64,000 nucleotides of DNA from Streptococcus mitis. GTDB lineage: Bacteria; Bacillota; Bacilli; Lactobacillales; Streptococcaceae. The DNA lies in NCBI RefSeq assembly GCF_002860865.1, contig NZ_PKIE01000001.1, positions 434,001-498,000 of the forward strand, in the 5' to 3' direction. A model generated the notes under the pieces. That model was not told the origin of the DNA. It ran no database searches and worked only from the letters and a program-made list of their open reading frames with translations. The first letter of the stretch is position 1, and each line of letters opens with the position of its first letter. The position numbers and the translations under genes are program-made. Positions 18,277 to 29,180 of the stretch are shown here, one piece after another.

Positions 18277-19647
18277 TTTTCCTAAGCAGAATTGGCTAAA
18301 GAGTTGGGTGATGAGTTCATCAGGAGCAGCATCCCCAGTGATTTTTCCGAGGATTTCCCAAGTACGAGTCAAATCAACTTGAAGCAAGTCAACTGGCATA
18401 CCTAGTTCAAGACCTTCGTTAACAGCTTGTAGGCTTTCAACTGCTTTTTCAATCAGGGAAATGTGACGGGCATTTGACAAGTAGGTAGCATCTTGCTCAA
18501 CAAAACCGGCATTCTCAAAGAAGAGGTTGTTGATTTTCTCTTCAATCTTATCGATGTTTTGGTTTTTAAGGACTGAAATACGAATAACGTCTTCAGGTAG
18601 TTCCGAAATTTCAATCGCTTCAGGCAGGTCTGTTTTATTAAGTAGAATAATACGGTTAGTATCCTGACTAATTTCAAGAAGTTGTCTGTCTTGAGCAGTC
18701 AGTGGTTCACTGGCATTTAGCACCAGTAGAACCAAGTCGGCTTCCTTGAGGGCTTTTTTCGAACGCTCAACACCTATTTGTTCCACGATGTCATCCGTTT
18801 CACGGATACCAGCTGTATCAATCAATTTGAGAGGAACACCATTGATGTTGACGTATTCTTCGATGACATCTCGAGTAGTACCAGCAATGTCTGTAACGAT
18901 AGCCTTATCCTCACGCAAGAGGTTGTTGAGGAGGCTGGATTTCCCAACGTTTGGACGTCCGATGATGGCTGTTGAAATTCCCTCACGGAGGATTTTACCG
19001 CGGCGGGCTGTCCTAAGGAGATTGGTTAGCAATTGCTCAAACTCCATAGTCTTCTCTCGGACAACAGCAGTAGTGGCTTCCTCAACATCGTCATACTCAG
19101 GATAATCAATATTGACCTCGACCTGGGCAAGTGTATTGAGGATTTCTTGACGAGTATTATTGATAAGATCAGAAAGGGAACCATCAAGTTGTTTGACCGC
19201 AATGTTCATGGCCTTGTCTGTCTTGGCGCGGATGATATCCATGACCGCCTCAGCCTGTGTCAAATCCACACGACCGTTTAGAAAGGCACGTTTGGTAAAT
19301 TCACCAGGTTCTGCCAAGCGAGCTCCTTCACGGATCGCTAGTTGGAGAATTTCATTGGTCACCGCAATCCCACCGTGGGTGTTAATCTCGATAATATCTT
19401 CACGAGTGAAGGTCTTTGGAGACTTCATAGCTCCAACCATAACCTCGTCCATGACCTTCCCTGTCTGAGGGTCAACAATGTGACCGTAGTTAAGAGTATG
19501 GCTAGCAACCTTACTCAAGTCTTTTCCTTTAAAAATCTTTTGCGCAATAGCAAAACTTTCTGTTCCGCTCAGGCGGACAATACCAATAGCCCCTTCACCT
19601 AGTGGAGTAGAGATAGCAACGATGGTATCAAATTCACGTGTAATCAT
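18274..19647 (-). CDS. mnmE: tRNA modification GTPase MnmE
   Basis: A 457-residue GTPase that, with MnmG, installs the carboxymethylaminomethyl group on U34 of certain tRNAs. The order is an N-terminal folate-binding domain (1-118), a helical domain, then an inserted G domain with G1 GRPNVGKS at 230-237, DTAG, NKTD, and finally the C-terminal catalytic FCLGK. The start is ATG 19647 ([12 protein letters not shown]), preceded by AAAGGAAAC. A start 57 bases upstream is in frame but adds a non-family extension. Confidence 0.95.
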   Translation of the reverse strand: MITREFDTIVAISTPLGEGAIGIVRLSGTESFAIAQKIFKGKDLSKVASHTLNYGHIVDPQTGKVMDEVMVGAMKSPKTFTREDIIEINTHGGIAVTNEILQLAIREGARLAEPGEFTKRAFLNGRVDLTQAEAVMDIIRAKTDKAMNIAVKQLDGSLSDLINNTRQEILNTLAQVEVNIDYPEYDDVEEATTAVVREKTMEFEQLLTNLLRTARRGKILREGISTAIIGRPNVGKSSLLNNLLREDKAIVTDIAGTTRDVIEEYVNINGVPLKLIDTAGIRETDDIVEQIGVERSKKALKEADLVLLVLNASEPLTAQDRQLLEISQDTNRIILLNKTDLPEAIEISELPEDVIRISVLKNQNIDKIEEKINNLFFENAGFVEQDATYLSNARHISLIEKAVESLQAVNEGLELGMPVDLLQVDLTRTWEILGKITGDAAPDELITQLFSQFCLGK

Positions 19648-19784
19648 AATGTTTCCTTTAATAAATAGCTCTTTTATTGGAAATTTTTCCAAGTCTCTTT
19701 TCAAATTGTAACAAATTTGAACTATTTCTTCAATGGATGCTACTTGGAGATTGAAAAAGCCTAAGCAATTCTGCTTAAGCTAGA

Positions 19785-19967
19785 TTATTTGGTGCGCATT
19801 TCACCTTGAGGGAAGTAAGTTCCTTCTGGCATGTCGTTGATGATGACATGGACAGCAGATTGAGGTGCTCCAGTGTTACGGACAACAGCTTCCGTTACTT
19901 CCTTAGCAAGAGCTTTCTTTTGCTCGAGTGTGCGTCCTTCAAATAAATCGATGCGTACAAATGGCAT
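19785..19967 (-). CDS. 4-oxalocrotonate tautomerase family protein
   Basis: A 60-residue tautomerase superfamily subunit. After removal of Met, Pro at position 1 (MPFVRIDLFEGRT) would be the catalytic base. Charged residues typical of the family are present (Arg at 10 after processing). The start is ATG 19967, which follows GGAGGAAG; an upstream ATG at 19982 would bury the Pro and abolish activity. The natural substrate in streptococci, which lack catechol degradation, is unknown. Divergent from tdk. Confidence 0.9.
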   Translation of the reverse strand: MPFVRIDLFEGRTLEQKKALAKEVTEAVVRNTGAPQSAVHVIINDMPEGTYFPQGEMRTK

Positions 19968-20019
19968 AATAGCTTCCTCCACTAGTTTTTGATTTCTTCT
20001 ATTTTACCACATTTTGCCG

Positions 20020-20048
20020 TTTAAAGCTTAAGAAAATTATGATATACT
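20020..20048 (+). promoter_or_regulatory. tdk operon promoter
   Basis: A TTTAAA -35-like box (20020-20025), a 17-base spacer and TATACT (20043-20048) with an extended TG at 20040-20041. Confidence 0.6.
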
Positions 20049-20090
20049 AGAATGTAGCAAAAATTTAGAAATGGACGTGAAGCAAGAAAC

Positions 20091-20681
20091 ATGGCACAGT
20101 TGTATTATCGTTATGGGACCATGAACTCTGGTAAGACGATTGAGATTCTCAAAGTGGCCTATAACTATGAGGAGCAAGGAAAAGGTGTTGTGATTATGAC
20201 CTCAGCTCTGGATACTCGTGACGGTGTTGGCTATGTGTCGAGTCGTATTGGCATGAAACGCTCTGCCATTGCAATTGAGGAGTCAACAGATATTTTTGGA
20301 TTTATCCGAGATTTACCTGAGAAACCATACTGTGTTTTGGTCGATGAAGCCCAGTTTCTCAAACGTCATCATGTTTATGACCTAGCTCGTGTTGTTGATG
20401 AGTTAGACATACCTGTCATGGCTTTTGGTTTGAAAAATGATTTTCGAAATGAACTGTTCGAAGGTTCCAAGTATCTCTTGCTGTTAGCAGACAAGATTGA
20501 CGAAATCAAGACCATCTGTCAGTATTGTAAGAAAAAGGCGACTATGGTTTTGCGAACACAGGATGGACTGCCCGTTTACGATGGAGAACAGATCCAGATT
20601 GGTGGTAACGAAACCTATATCTCAGTTTGCCGTAAACATTATTTTGCCCCTGAAATCAATAAGGAGAATGAAGAAAAATGA
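20091..20681 (+). CDS. tdk: Thymidine kinase
   Basis: A 196-residue type II thymidine kinase for thymidine salvage. The Walker A GTMNSGKT is at residues 9-16 and the DEAQFL motif with the catalytic Glu follows near 88-93. The zinc-binding lasso has CQYCKKKA and a downstream CRKH. It is first in a long run of co-oriented genes: tdk and prfA overlap (ATGA), and prmC, tsaC-type and acetyltransferase genes follow without gaps. Confidence 0.96.
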   Translation: MAQLYYRYGTMNSGKTIEILKVAYNYEEQGKGVVIMTSALDTRDGVGYVSSRIGMKRSAIAIEESTDIFGFIRDLPEKPYCVLVDEAQFLKRHHVYDLARVVDELDIPVMAFGLKNDFRNELFEGSKYLLLLADKIDEIKTICQYCKKKATMVLRTQDGLPVYDGEQIQIGGNETYISVCRKHYFAPEINKENEEK

Positions 20682-21757
20682 ACATCTATGATCAACTACA
20701 AGCTGTAGAAGACCGTTATGAAGAATTAGGAGAGTTGCTCAGTGACCCAGATGTGGTTTCGGACACCAAGCGTTTCATGGATCTCTCAAAAGAAGAGGCT
20801 TCAAGCCGTGATACAGTGACGGCTTATCGAGAATACAAACAAGTCCTTCAAAACATCGTTGATGCCGAAGAGATGATTAAGGAATCAGGCGAAGATGCGG
20901 ATTTGGAAGAAATGGCTAAGCAAGAATTGAAAGATGCCAAGGCTGAAAAAGAAGAATACGAAGAAAAACTCAAAATTTTGCTCCTTCCAAAGGATCCAAA
21001 CGATGACAAGAACATCATCCTTGAAATTCGTGGAGCGGCTGGTGGTGACGAAGCGGCACTTTTCGCCGGAGACCTTCTAACTATGTACCAAAAGTATGCA
21101 GAAGCCCAAGGCTGGCGATTTGAAGTCATGGAAGCTTCTATGAACGGTGTCGGTGGTTTCAAAGAAGTCGTTGCCATGGTTTCAGGTCAATCTGTTTACT
21201 CTAAACTCAAGTATGAATCTGGTGCCCATCGTGTGCAACGTGTTCCTGTGACAGAAAGCCAAGGCCGTGTTCATACTTCGACAGCGACAGTTCTTGTTAT
21301 GCCTGAAGTGGAAGAAGTTGAATACGATATTGATCCAAAAGACCTTCGTGTTGACATCTACCATGCCTCTGGTGCTGGTGGACAGAACGTCAATAAGGTT
21401 GCGACAGCCGTTCGTATCGTTCACTTGCCAACCAATATCAAGGTTGAGATGCAGGAAGAACGTACCCAGCAGAAAAACCGTGAGAAGGCCATGAAAATCA
21501 TTCGTGCGCGTGTTGCTGACCACTTTGCTCAGATTGCACAAGATGAACAAGACGCTGAGCGTAAGTCAACAATCGGTACTGGTGACCGTTCAGAACGGAT
21601 TCGTACTTATAACTTCCCACAAAACCGTGTCACAGACCACCGTATCGGTTTAACCCTCCAAAAACTAGATACCATTTTGTCTGGTAAATTGGACGAAGTT
21701 GTGGATGCCTTGGTGCTCTATGACCAAACGCAAAAATTAGAAGAATTAAATAAATAA
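20678..21757 (+). CDS. prfA: Peptide chain release factor 1
   Basis: A 359-residue class I release factor reading UAA and UAG. The peptidyl-hydrolysis GGQ is at residues 234-236 ([11 protein letters not shown]). The stop-recognition tripeptide PVT at 190-192 is the RF1 type (PxT), not the SPF of RF2. It starts within the tdk stop (ATGA) and its last base is the first base of prmC, whose product methylates the GGQ glutamine. Confidence 0.97.
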   Translation: MNIYDQLQAVEDRYEELGELLSDPDVVSDTKRFMDLSKEEASSRDTVTAYREYKQVLQNIVDAEEMIKESGEDADLEEMAKQELKDAKAEKEEYEEKLKILLLPKDPNDDKNIILEIRGAAGGDEAALFAGDLLTMYQKYAEAQGWRFEVMEASMNGVGGFKEVVAMVSGQSVYSKLKYESGAHRVQRVPVTESQGRVHTSTATVLVMPEVEEVEYDIDPKDLRVDIYHASGAGGQNVNKVATAVRIVHLPTNIKVEMQEERTQQKNREKAMKIIRARVADHFAQIAQDEQDAERKSTIGTGDRSERIRTYNFPQNRVTDHRIGLTLQKLDTILSGKLDEVVDALVLYDQTQKLEELNK

Positions 21758-22593
21758 TGAAATTAGCTCAATTATTTTCAGATTTTGAAGAAGAGTTGAT
21801 AAGACAAGGAGAGGAAGCTGAAAGCCTCTCTTTTGTCTATCGTAGCCTGAAAAACCTCACTTTTACAGACTTTGTTTTTGCCCTCCAGCAAGAGGTAACA
21901 GAGGAAGAAAAACAATTTGTAGGGGAAATTTACCAGCAGTTAGTAGCTCATAAACCAGCCCAGTACATTATCGGTCATGCAGATTTCTTTGGAATGCAGT
22001 TAACAGTTGATGAGCGGGTTTTGATTCCCCGACCAGAGACTGAGGAGTTGGTGGAGCTTATCCTGGCTGAAAATCATGAAGAAAATCTTTCGGTTCTTGA
22101 TATTGGAACAGGAAGTGGAGCTATAGCTCTTGCACTCTCTAAAAATAGACCAGATTGGTCAGTGACAGCAGCAGATATTTCTCAAGAGGCTTTAGAATTA
22201 GCTAGCGAAAATGCTAAAAATCAAAATCTTCAAATATTTTTTAAAAAATCTGACTGTTTTACAGAAATTTCTGAAAAATATGATATAATTGTTTCCAATC
22301 CACCCTATATCTCTCGTGAAGATGAGTCAGAGGTCGGCTTGAATGTCTTGTATTCGGAGCCTCATCTAGCTCTCTTTGCAGACGAGGATGGCCTAGCTAT
22401 TTACCGTAGAATTGCTGAAGATGCAAAAGACTATCTCAAAGACGGTGGTAAGATTTACCTTGAAATTGGATACAAGCAAGGTCAAAGTGTTCCTGAACTT
22501 TTTAGGAAGCATTTTCCTGAAAAACGTGTAAGAACACTTAAGGACCAATTTGGTCAAGATAGGATGGTCGTGGTTGATGATGAACAGGATTAG
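21757..22593 (+). CDS. prmC: Release factor glutamine methyltransferase PrmC (HemK)
   Basis: A 278-residue SAM-dependent N5-glutamine methyltransferase that modifies the GGQ motif of release factors. The SAM loop DIGTGSGAIAL is at 115-125 and the catalytic NPPY at 181-184 (IVSNPPYIS). The N-terminal helical bundle is present. The prfA-prmC pair is translationally coupled, matching enzyme and substrate. Confidence 0.95.
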   Translation: MKLAQLFSDFEEELIRQGEEAESLSFVYRSLKNLTFTDFVFALQQEVTEEEKQFVGEIYQQLVAHKPAQYIIGHADFFGMQLTVDERVLIPRPETEELVELILAENHEENLSVLDIGTGSGAIALALSKNRPDWSVTAADISQEALELASENAKNQNLQIFFKKSDCFTEISEKYDIIVSNPPYISREDESEVGLNVLYSEPHLALFADEDGLAIYRRIAEDAKDYLKDGGKIYLEIGYKQGQSVPELFRKHFPEKRVRTLKDQFGQDRMVVVDDEQD

Positions 22594-23179
22594 ACAAGAG
22601 TTGGAAAATGGCGGCGCTGTCGTTCTGCCTACAGAGACAGTTTACGGTCTTTTTGCCAAGGCTCTAGACGAAAAAGCAGTTGATCACGTATACCAGCTCA
22701 AACGACGTCCTAGAGATAAGGCGCTCAATCTCAATATAGCCTCTCTCGAGGACATCTTGCACTTTTCTAAGAATCAGCCAACTTATCTACAAAAACTTGT
22801 AGAGACCTTTTTACCAGGTCCCTTGACCATTATTCTCGAAGCTAATGACAGAGTCCCCTATTGGGTCAATTCTGGTCTTGAAACTGTTGGATTTCGGATG
22901 CCCAGTCACCCTATCACACTGGATTTAATTCGAGTGACAGGACCCCTGATTGGACCGTCTGCCAATATTTCAGGTCAGGCAAGTGGAGTAACCTTTGAAC
23001 AAATTCTGAAGGATTTTGACCAAGAGGTTCTGGGTCTGGAAGACGATGCTTTTCTAACTGGACAGGATTCAACTATTTTGGACTTGTCTGGAGATAAGGT
23101 GAAAATCTTACGCCAAGGGGCCATTAAGCGAGAAGATATTCTTGCTCAGTTGCCAGAGATTTCTTTTGAGGAGGCATGA
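22577..23179 (+). CDS. TsaC/Sua5/YrdC family threonylcarbamoyl-AMP synthase
   Basis: A 200-residue YrdC-domain enzyme that makes threonylcarbamoyl-AMP for the t6A37 modification of ANN-decoding tRNAs. Conserved features are VLPTETVYGLFAKA near residues 20-33, the KRRPRDKALNLNI basic loop near 48-60 and the C-terminal STILDLSGDKVKILRQG. It overlaps prmC by 17 bases; ATG 22577 gives the shortest credible overlap, and ATG 22580 is equally possible. It is short compared with Sua5, lacking the C-terminal domain. Confidence 0.88.
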   Translation: MMNRIRQELENGGAVVLPTETVYGLFAKALDEKAVDHVYQLKRRPRDKALNLNIASLEDILHFSKNQPTYLQKLVETFLPGPLTIILEANDRVPYWVNSGLETVGFRMPSHPITLDLIRVTGPLIGPSANISGQASGVTFEQILKDFDQEVLGLEDDAFLTGQDSTILDLSGDKVKILRQGAIKREDILAQLPEISFEEA

Positions 23180-23180
23180 A

Positions 23181-23612
23181 ATGCTCAGAAATTTAATAGA
23201 AACTGATGTGAAAGCTATTTGTGCAATTAATCAAGAGGCTTTGGGCTATTCTTTTAGTCCAGAGGAAACGGCTAGCCAACTAGCTAGACTGTCTCAGGAT
23301 TCCCATCATTTCCTACTTGGCTATGAGGATGTAGCTAGTCATGGCTTACTTGGATATGTCCACGCTGAAGTCTATGAATCACTTTATTCTAAAGCAGGAT
23401 TTAATATTTTAGCTTTAGCAGTTTCACCTCAAGCGCAAGGTCAAGGTATTGGTAAAAGCTTATTACAAGGGTTGGATCAAGAAGCAAAAAGACGTGGTTA
23501 TGGGTTTATCCGCTTAAACTCTGCTGATCATCGTCTGGGTGCTCATGCATTTTATGAAAAAATTGGTTATACTTGTGATAAAATGCAGAAACGGTTTATT
23601 CGCATCTTTTAG
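23181..23612 (+). CDS. GNAT family N-acetyltransferase
   Basis: A 143-residue acetyltransferase. The acetyl-CoA motif A is VSPQAQGQGIGKSLL (about residues 86-100) and motif B follows as LNSADHRLGAHAFYEKIGY. The start at ATG 23181 is one base after the tsaC-type stop and follows GAGGAGG. The acceptor is unknown. Operon position beside a YrdC gene recalls RimI, but the sequence is not clearly RimI. Confidence 0.85.
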   Translation: MLRNLIETDVKAICAINQEALGYSFSPEETASQLARLSQDSHHFLLGYEDVASHGLLGYVHAEVYESLYSKAGFNILALAVSPQAQGQGIGKSLLQGLDQEAKRRGYGFIRLNSADHRLGAHAFYEKIGYTCDKMQKRFIRIF

Positions 23613-23641
23613 TTTGATTTTCTAATAAGAAAATTAAACTA
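23610..23641 (+). other. Inverted repeat between the acetyltransferase and glyA
   Basis: TAGTTTGATTTTCT and AGAAAATTAAACTA form an A/T-rich stem that includes the acetyltransferase stop codon. No long T run follows, so it may be a weak terminator or an mRNA processing or stability element. Confidence 0.4.
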
Positions 23642-23673
23642 ATGGACTAGTCACACAATAAAGGAGAAGACCT

Positions 23674-24930
23674 ATGATTTTTGACAAAGATGATTTTAAA
23701 GCATATGATGCTGATCTCTGGAATGCTATTGCCAAAGAAGAAGAACGACAACAAAACAACATTGAGTTGATTGCTTCGGAAAACGTAGTTTCCAAGGCTG
23801 TTATGGCAGCTCAAGGGTCTATCTTGACGAATAAATACGCCGAAGGTTACCCAGGACGCCGTTACTATGGTGGAACTGATGTGGTAGACGTGGTAGAAAG
23901 TCTAGCTATTGAACGTGCAAAAGAAATTTTCGGCGCTAAATTCGCTAATGTCCAACCTCACTCAGGAAGCCAAGCCAACTGTGCGTCTTACATGGCCTTA
24001 ATTGAGCCAGGTGATACCGTTATGGGGATGGATTTGGCAGCAGGTGGACACTTGACCCACGGAGCTCCAGTTAGCTTCTCAGGTCAAACCTACAACTTTG
24101 TTTCTTACAGTGTTGACCCTGAAACGGAACTCTTGGACTTTGATGCTATCTTGAAACAAGCCCAAGAAGTAAAACCAAAATTGATCGTAGCAGGTGCTTC
24201 AGCCTATTCTCAAATTATCGACTTTTCAAAATTCCGTGAAATTGCGGACACTGTTGGGGCTAAACTTATGGTAGATATGGCTCATATCGCTGGTTTGGTT
24301 GCTGCTGGTCTACATCCAAGCCCCGTACCATACGCTCATATCACGACAACCACAACCCACAAAACCCTTCGTGGCCCTCGTGGTGGTTTGATTTTGACCA
24401 ATGATGAAGACTTAGCTAAGAAAATCAACTCAGCTATTTTCCCTGGTATTCAGGGGGGGCCTTTGGAGCACGTTGTGGCGGCTAAAGCTGTTTCCTTCAA
24501 AGAAGTTTTGGATCCAGCCTTCAAGGAATATGCTGCTAATGTTATCAAAAACAGCAAGGCTATGGCAGATGTCTTTTTGCAAGATCCTGATTTCCGTATC
24601 ATTTCTGGCGGAACTGAAAACCATCTCTTCCTAGTGGATGTGACTAAAGTTGTAGAAAATGGAAAAGTTGCTCAAAACTTGCTGGATGAAGTCAATATTA
24701 CCCTAAATAAAAACTCAATTCCTTACGAAACCTTGTCACCATTCAAGACAAGTGGTATTCGTATCGGATCTGCAGCCATTACTGCGCGTGGATTTGGTGA
24801 AGAAGAAAGTCGCAAAGTGGCTGAACTCATCATTAAAACCTTTAAGAATGCAGAAAATGATGCTGTCTTAGAAGAAGTGAGAAGTGCAGTCAAAGAATTG
24901 ACAGATGCCTTCCCATTATACGAGGACTAA
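23674..24930 (+). CDS. glyA: Serine hydroxymethyltransferase
   Basis: A 418-residue PLP enzyme converting serine and tetrahydrofolate to glycine and methylene-tetrahydrofolate, a main one-carbon source. The PLP Lys is Lys230 in [21 protein letters not shown] near residue 35 and [13 protein letters not shown] near 55 are also typical. The ribosome binding site is AAAGGAG. The downstream nucleoid-associated gene starts 7 bases after its stop. Confidence 0.97.
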   Translation: MIFDKDDFKAYDADLWNAIAKEEERQQNNIELIASENVVSKAVMAAQGSILTNKYAEGYPGRRYYGGTDVVDVVESLAIERAKEIFGAKFANVQPHSGSQANCASYMALIEPGDTVMGMDLAAGGHLTHGAPVSFSGQTYNFVSYSVDPETELLDFDAILKQAQEVKPKLIVAGASAYSQIIDFSKFREIADTVGAKLMVDMAHIAGLVAAGLHPSPVPYAHITTTTTHKTLRGPRGGLILTNDEDLAKKINSAIFPGIQGGPLEHVVAAKAVSFKEVLDPAFKEYAANVIKNSKAMADVFLQDPDFRIISGGTENHLFLVDVTKVVENGKVAQNLLDEVNITLNKNSIPYETLSPFKTSGIRIGSAAITARGFGEEESRKVAELIIKTFKNAENDAVLEEVRSAVKELTDAFPLYED

Positions 24931-24937
24931 AACTTTT

Positions 24938-25912
24938 ATGGACATTTATATTAAGAAAGCCATTATTCACCAGTTCAGTCCGGATGACACCGAGCTGTTC
25001 CTAGCGGATAAGTTTCTCAATATTACTCCAAAAATCGAAGAATACTTGCGTAAAAAAATTGAACGTGTGTATTCAGATGAAGCCAAGACTGGGATTTTCG
25101 AAGAAGAAAATCCCTTCTTCAATCATATCACAGACGATTTGTTGGAGACATCAGTAACACTGGCTAATCTCTGGAAAGAAGAGTTCAGTATTTCTGAAAA
25201 CTTCAAGACAAATGACTTGATTTTTGTGCAATTTTCTAAAGAAGGCGTGGAACATTTCGCTTTCTTGCGAATTGCTCTGCGTGAGACCTTGACCCACCTC
25301 GGTGGAGAAGTTGATAATCCAATCAAGCTGACTCAGAATAACTTGCCTGGATTTGGAACAGGGGCTGATGAGGCCTTGGTGGTTAATCTTCAAAGCCACA
25401 AGTACCATCTGATTGAAAAACGAATCAAGTACAACGGGACTTTTTTGAACTATTTTTCAGAAAATCTTCTTGCTGTCGCTCCTAAGATTTCTCCTAAGAA
25501 ATCTATCAAGGAATTGGAAAAAACAGCCCAAAGAATTGCTGAGACTTTTAACACAGATGATTTTCAATTTCAATCCAAGGTCAAATCAGCGATTTTCAAC
25601 AACCTAGAAGAAAGCAATGAATTATCACCTGAAAAATTGGCCAATGACCTTTTTGACAATAATCTGACGGCTCGTTTGAGCTTTATTGACCAAGTCAAGG
25701 AAGCTGTACCAGAACCAGTTCAATTTGATGAAATTGATGCCAGTCGCCAGCTTAAAAAATTTGAAAACCAAAAACTCTCCTTATCAAATGGAATTGAGCT
25801 CATCGTTCCCAATAACGTCTATCAAGACGCCGAGTCTGTTGAGTTTATCCAAAATGACAATGGAACTTACTCTATCTTAATCAAAAATATCGAGGATATC
25901 CAAAGTAAATAA
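24938..25912 (+). CDS. Nucleoid-associated protein, YejK/NdpA-like
   Basis: A 324-residue cytosolic protein of the 37-kDa nucleoid-associated (NdpA/YejK) family. The start [12 protein letters not shown] at ATG 24938 gives the usual length and begins 7 bases after glyA. It has no membrane or catalytic signature; the C-terminal part is charged. In Gram-negatives the family binds the nucleoid, but in streptococci its role is not shown. The last base of its stop codon is the first base of the next start. Confidence 0.82.
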   Translation: MDIYIKKAIIHQFSPDDTELFLADKFLNITPKIEEYLRKKIERVYSDEAKTGIFEEENPFFNHITDDLLETSVTLANLWKEEFSISENFKTNDLIFVQFSKEGVEHFAFLRIALRETLTHLGGEVDNPIKLTQNNLPGFGTGADEALVVNLQSHKYHLIEKRIKYNGTFLNYFSENLLAVAPKISPKKSIKELEKTAQRIAETFNTDDFQFQSKVKSAIFNNLEESNELSPEKLANDLFDNNLTARLSFIDQVKEAVPEPVQFDEIDASRQLKKFENQKLSLSNGIELIVPNNVYQDAESVEFIQNDNGTYSILIKNIEDIQSK

Positions 25913-26526
25913 TGTTTAAACGAATTCGAAGAGTGCTTGTACTAGCAGTCTTCCTTTTTGCTGGATATAAAGCTTATCGAGTTCACCAAGATGTTAAGCA
26001 AGTCATGACCTATCAACCCATGGTGCGAGAAATTTTGAGTGAAAAAGACACTCCAGCAAACGAAGAGCTTGTGCTCGCTATGATTTATACTGAAACAAAA
26101 GGAAAAGAAGGCGATGTTATGCAGTCTAGTGAGTCTGCAAGTGGTTCCACCAACACCATCAATGATAATGCCTCTAGCATTCGGCAAGGCGTTCAAACTC
26201 TGACAGACAATCTCTATCTGGCCCAGAAGAAGGATGTAGATGTCTGGACAGCTGTTCAAGCCTATAATTTTGGACCTGCCTATATCGATTTTATCGCCCA
26301 AAATGGCAAGGAAAATACCTTGGCTCTGGCCAAACAGTACTCTCGTGAGACTGTTGCCCCCTTGCTTGGCAATACCACTGGAAAGACTTATAGTTATATT
26401 CACCCTATTTCCATTTTTCACGGTGCCGAACTCTATGTAAATGGAGGAAACTATTACTATTCTAGACAGGTGCAACTCAACCTTTACATCATCAAATGTT
26501 TCACTCTCTTTTCGACATCTGGCTAG
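25912..26526 (+). CDS. Lysozyme-like membrane-anchored or secreted protein
   Basis: A 204-residue protein with an N-terminal hydrophobic signal or anchor (about residues 5-22, after MFKRIRR) and a lysozyme-like fold domain. [17 protein letters not shown] (about 52-68) contains the probable catalytic Glu and [17 protein letters not shown] (about 108-124) is the second conserved block. It resembles the pneumococcal PvaA/lysozyme_like (PF13702) group and probably cleaves peptidoglycan. Coupled to the YejK-like gene. A terminator overlaps its stop. Confidence 0.82.
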   Translation: MFKRIRRVLVLAVFLFAGYKAYRVHQDVKQVMTYQPMVREILSEKDTPANEELVLAMIYTETKGKEGDVMQSSESASGSTNTINDNASSIRQGVQTLTDNLYLAQKKDVDVWTAVQAYNFGPAYIDFIAQNGKENTLALAKQYSRETVAPLLGNTTGKTYSYIHPISIFHGAELYVNGGNYYYSRQVQLNLYIIKCFTLFSTSG

Positions 26527-26541
26527 CCCAGGTGTTTTTTT
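26515..26541 (+). terminator. Terminator of the tdk-glyA-lysozyme run
   Basis: ACATCTGG and CCCAGGTGT pair around a CTAG loop, followed by seven T. The 5' arm lies within the last codons of the lysozyme-like gene. Confidence 0.8.
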
Positions 26542-26598
26542 ATAAGTTTTCTTTAAGATAGATATATTACTCTAGAAAGGTAAAGGAGGAAATTCCCT

Positions 26599-27573
26599 AT
26601 GAGAAAGAAACTCTTTCTGACTAGTGCTGCGGTCTTGTGGGCAGTAACAGCTATGAATAGTGTCCATGCAGCAACAGATGTTCAAAAAGTCATCGATGAA
26701 ACCTATGTTCAACCTGAATATGTCCTAGGTTCATCATTGTCTGAAGACCAAAAAAATCAAACCCTTAAAAAACTGGGCTACAATGCCTCAACAGACACCA
26801 AAGAACTCAAGACCATGACACCTGATGTCTATTCTAAGATTATGAATGTTGCCAATGATTCTAGCTTACAATTGTATTCATCAGCCAAGATTCAAAAGCT
26901 AGGTGACAAATCACCACTTGAGGTCAAGATTGAAACACCAGAAAACATTACTAAGGTGACGCAGGATATGTACCGCAATGCGGCCGTAACTTTGGGTGTG
27001 GAACACGCCAAAATCACTGTAGCAGCACCTATTCCAGTTACAGGTGAGAGTGCTTTAGCAGGGATCTACTATTCGCTAGAAGCTAATGGAGCCAAGGTGC
27101 CGCAAGCCAATAAAGACTTGGCTCAAGAAGAGTTGAAGGCTTTGTCAGATATCAATGCTGAAAACAAGGACAAGTCAGGCTATGATGCTAATAAATTAAA
27201 CGTTGCCCTAGCTGATATCAAGTCAGGACTGGCCAAAGCTAAAGAAAGCAAGGGAAATCTGACAGAAGAAGATGTCCGTAAAATTGTTGAAGATACTTTA
27301 AAAAATTATAAACTTGATCAGGTTATAACAGGAAACCAGATCAATATCATCATCAATTTTGCATTGAACCTCTCAAAGAGTGATATCCTCAGCAATGCAG
27401 ACTTCACTAAAACCCTAAATGACCTGAAACAAAGTATTGTTTCACAAGCTGGCGACAGTTTTAAAAATATCAATCTTAACTTTGATGCGGATAAGGCGCT
27501 AGAGGACGGGGGTAATTTCTTAAGCGCCCTCTGGCAAGCCATTGTCAACTTCTTCAAGAGTTTTGGTTCTTAA
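26599..27573 (+). CDS. Secreted DUF1002 family protein
   Basis: A 324-residue exported protein with a classical signal peptide (KKLFLTSAAVLWAVTAMNS, cleavage near VHAA at about 25). The mature part matches the DUF1002 pattern, including KITVAAPIPVTGESALAGIY near residue 140, and a long acidic helical C-terminal half. There is no LPxTG motif or lipobox, so it is probably released or wall-associated. Function unknown. A strong AAAGGAGG site precedes the start. A BOX element begins at its stop codon. Confidence 0.8.
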   Translation: MRKKLFLTSAAVLWAVTAMNSVHAATDVQKVIDETYVQPEYVLGSSLSEDQKNQTLKKLGYNASTDTKELKTMTPDVYSKIMNVANDSSLQLYSSAKIQKLGDKSPLEVKIETPENITKVTQDMYRNAAVTLGVEHAKITVAAPIPVTGESALAGIYYSLEANGAKVPQANKDLAQEELKALSDINAENKDKSGYDANKLNVALADIKSGLAKAKESKGNLTEEDVRKIVEDTLKNYKLDQVITGNQINIIINFALNLSKSDILSNADFTKTLNDLKQSIVSQAGDSFKNINLNFDADKALEDGGNFLSALWQAIVNFFKSFGS

Positions 27574-27678
27574 TACTCTTCGAAAATCAAATTCAAACCA
27601 CGTCAACGTCGCCTTGCCGTACTCAAGTACAGCCTGTGGCTAGTTTCCTAGTTTGCTCTTTGATTTTCATTGAGTATA
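27573..27678 (+). repeat. BOX element lacking boxB (A-C form)
   Basis: It starts ATACTCTTCGAAAATC, carries CGTCAACGTCGCCTTGCCGTA of boxA, then passes straight to CCTGTGGCTAG and TTTGCTCTTTGATTTTCATT of boxC. It begins inside the stop codon of the DUF1002 gene. Confidence 0.9.
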
Positions 27679-27788
27679 AGCTATTACAAAAAGGTAGTCA
27701 GATTTTTTCAGAAAAATGTTTTATAAATATTCACAAATCTCCTATATTTATGGTAAAATAGAATCATCATTTTATTTTGGAGTCAAAG

Positions 27789-29180
27789 ATGAATATATTT
27801 AGAACAAAGAATGTTAGTTTAGATAAAACGGAGATGCATAGGCATTTGAAGTTATGGGATTTGATTTTGCTGGGAATCGGAGCCATGGTAGGGACAGGCG
27901 TCTTTACAATTACAGGCACTGCAGCCGCAACTCTAGCAGGTCCAGCCCTAGTGATTTCAATCGTTATTTCTGCCTTGTGTGTGGGATTATCAGCCCTCTT
28001 TTTTGCAGAATTTGCTTCGCGAGTACCCGCTACAGGTGGTGCCTACAGTTATCTCTATGCTATTTTAGGAGAATTCCCAGCCTGGTTGGCTGGCTGGTTA
28101 ACCATGATGGAATTCATGACAGCCATATCTGGTGTGGCTTCGGGTTGGGCAGCTTATTTTAAAGGCTTGCTTTCTCAATATGGGATAGTCCTTCCTCAGG
28201 CTTTAAATGGCACCTTCAATCCTCAAGCAGGGACATTTGTTGATTTATTACCTATTCTTGTCTTAGTTTTAGTTACCTCGCTTGTTTTACTTAATGCCAA
28301 GGCTGCCTTACGCTTTAATTCTATTCTAGTAATTTTGAAATTTTCCGCTTTAGCTCTCTTTATTTTGGTGGGAATTTGGCATATCAAGCTTGATAATTGG
28401 AGCAACTTTGCTCCTTATGGTTTTGGACAAATCTATGGAGCTAGTACTGGTATTATGGCTGGTGCGTCCTTAATGTTCTTTGGATTTTTGGGATTTGAAT
28501 CCATCTCTATGGCTGTAGATGAGGTCAAGAATCCTCAAAAAAATATTCCTAGAGGGATTGTCTTATCGCTTTCTATTGTAACCATTCTCTATGCCTTGGT
28601 GACCCTTGTCTTGACTGGTGTGGTTCACTATAGTCATCTAAATGTAGATGATGCTGTTGCCTATGCTCTTCGTAGCGTTGGGATTAGTTGGGCAGCTAAC
28701 TATGTGTCATTGGTGGCTATCTTGACCTTGATTACAGTTTGTATTTCGATGACCTATGCCCTATCGCGTATGATTTACAGTTTAGCGCGTGACGGCTTAA
28801 TGCCTGCCTCCTTTAAAGAACTAACGAAGACTAGCAAGGTACCAAAGAATGCTACTATCTTGACAGGTCTAGCTTCAGCAGTAGCTGCAGGAATATTCCC
28901 ACTAGCCAGTATCGCAGCCTTCTTAAACATTTGTACCTTGGCCTACTTGATCATGCTGGCTTATGGTTTGATTCGCTTACGGAAAGAAAAAGGAATGCCC
29001 AAAGCTGGAGAATTTAAAACACCATTGGTACCCTTATTACCAATTTTATCAATCATCATTTGTTTATCCTTTATGTTGCAGTATAATATGGAAACTTGGA
29101 TTGCTTTCCTAGTTGCATTGTTAGTAGGAAGTATTATTTACTTCACTTATGGCTATAAGCATTCTACCATAGAAGAATAA
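27789..29180 (+). CDS. APC family amino acid permease
   Basis: A 463-residue membrane transporter with about twelve hydrophobic helices. The first helix carries the APC motif LLGIGAMVGTGVFTITG (about 28-44). RVPATGGAYSYLYAILGE and GFESISMAVDEVKNPQKNI are typical of the cationic amino acid transporter subgroup (YfnA-like). ATG 27789 follows TTTTGGAG at correct distance; an in-frame TTG at 27777 is part of that site. Substrate not assignable. BOX elements lie on both sides, the downstream one starting in its stop codon. Confidence 0.9.
   Translation: MNIFRTKNVSLDKTEMHRHLKLWDLILLGIGAMVGTGVFTITGTAAATLAGPALVISIVISALCVGLSALFFAEFASRVPATGGAYSYLYAILGEFPAWLAGWLTMMEFMTAISGVASGWAAYFKGLLSQYGIVLPQALNGTFNPQAGTFVDLLPILVLVLVTSLVLLNAKAALRFNSILVILKFSALALFILVGIWHIKLDNWSNFAPYGFGQIYGASTGIMAGASLMFFGFLGFESISMAVDEVKNPQKNIPRGIVLSLSIVTILYALVTLVLTGVVHYSHLNVDDAVAYALRSVGISWAANYVSLVAILTLITVCISMTYALSRMIYSLARDGLMPASFKELTKTSKVPKNATILTGLASAVAAGIFPLASIAAFLNICTLAYLIMLAYGLIRLRKEKGMPKAGEFKTPLVPLLPILSIIICLSFMLQYNMETWIAFLVALLVGSIIYFTYGYKHSTIEE

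Noticed and set aside
24452..24458. Run of seven G in glyA that might indicate a frameshift
   Set aside because: The frame continues intact as IQGGPLEH, the normal SHMT sequence.
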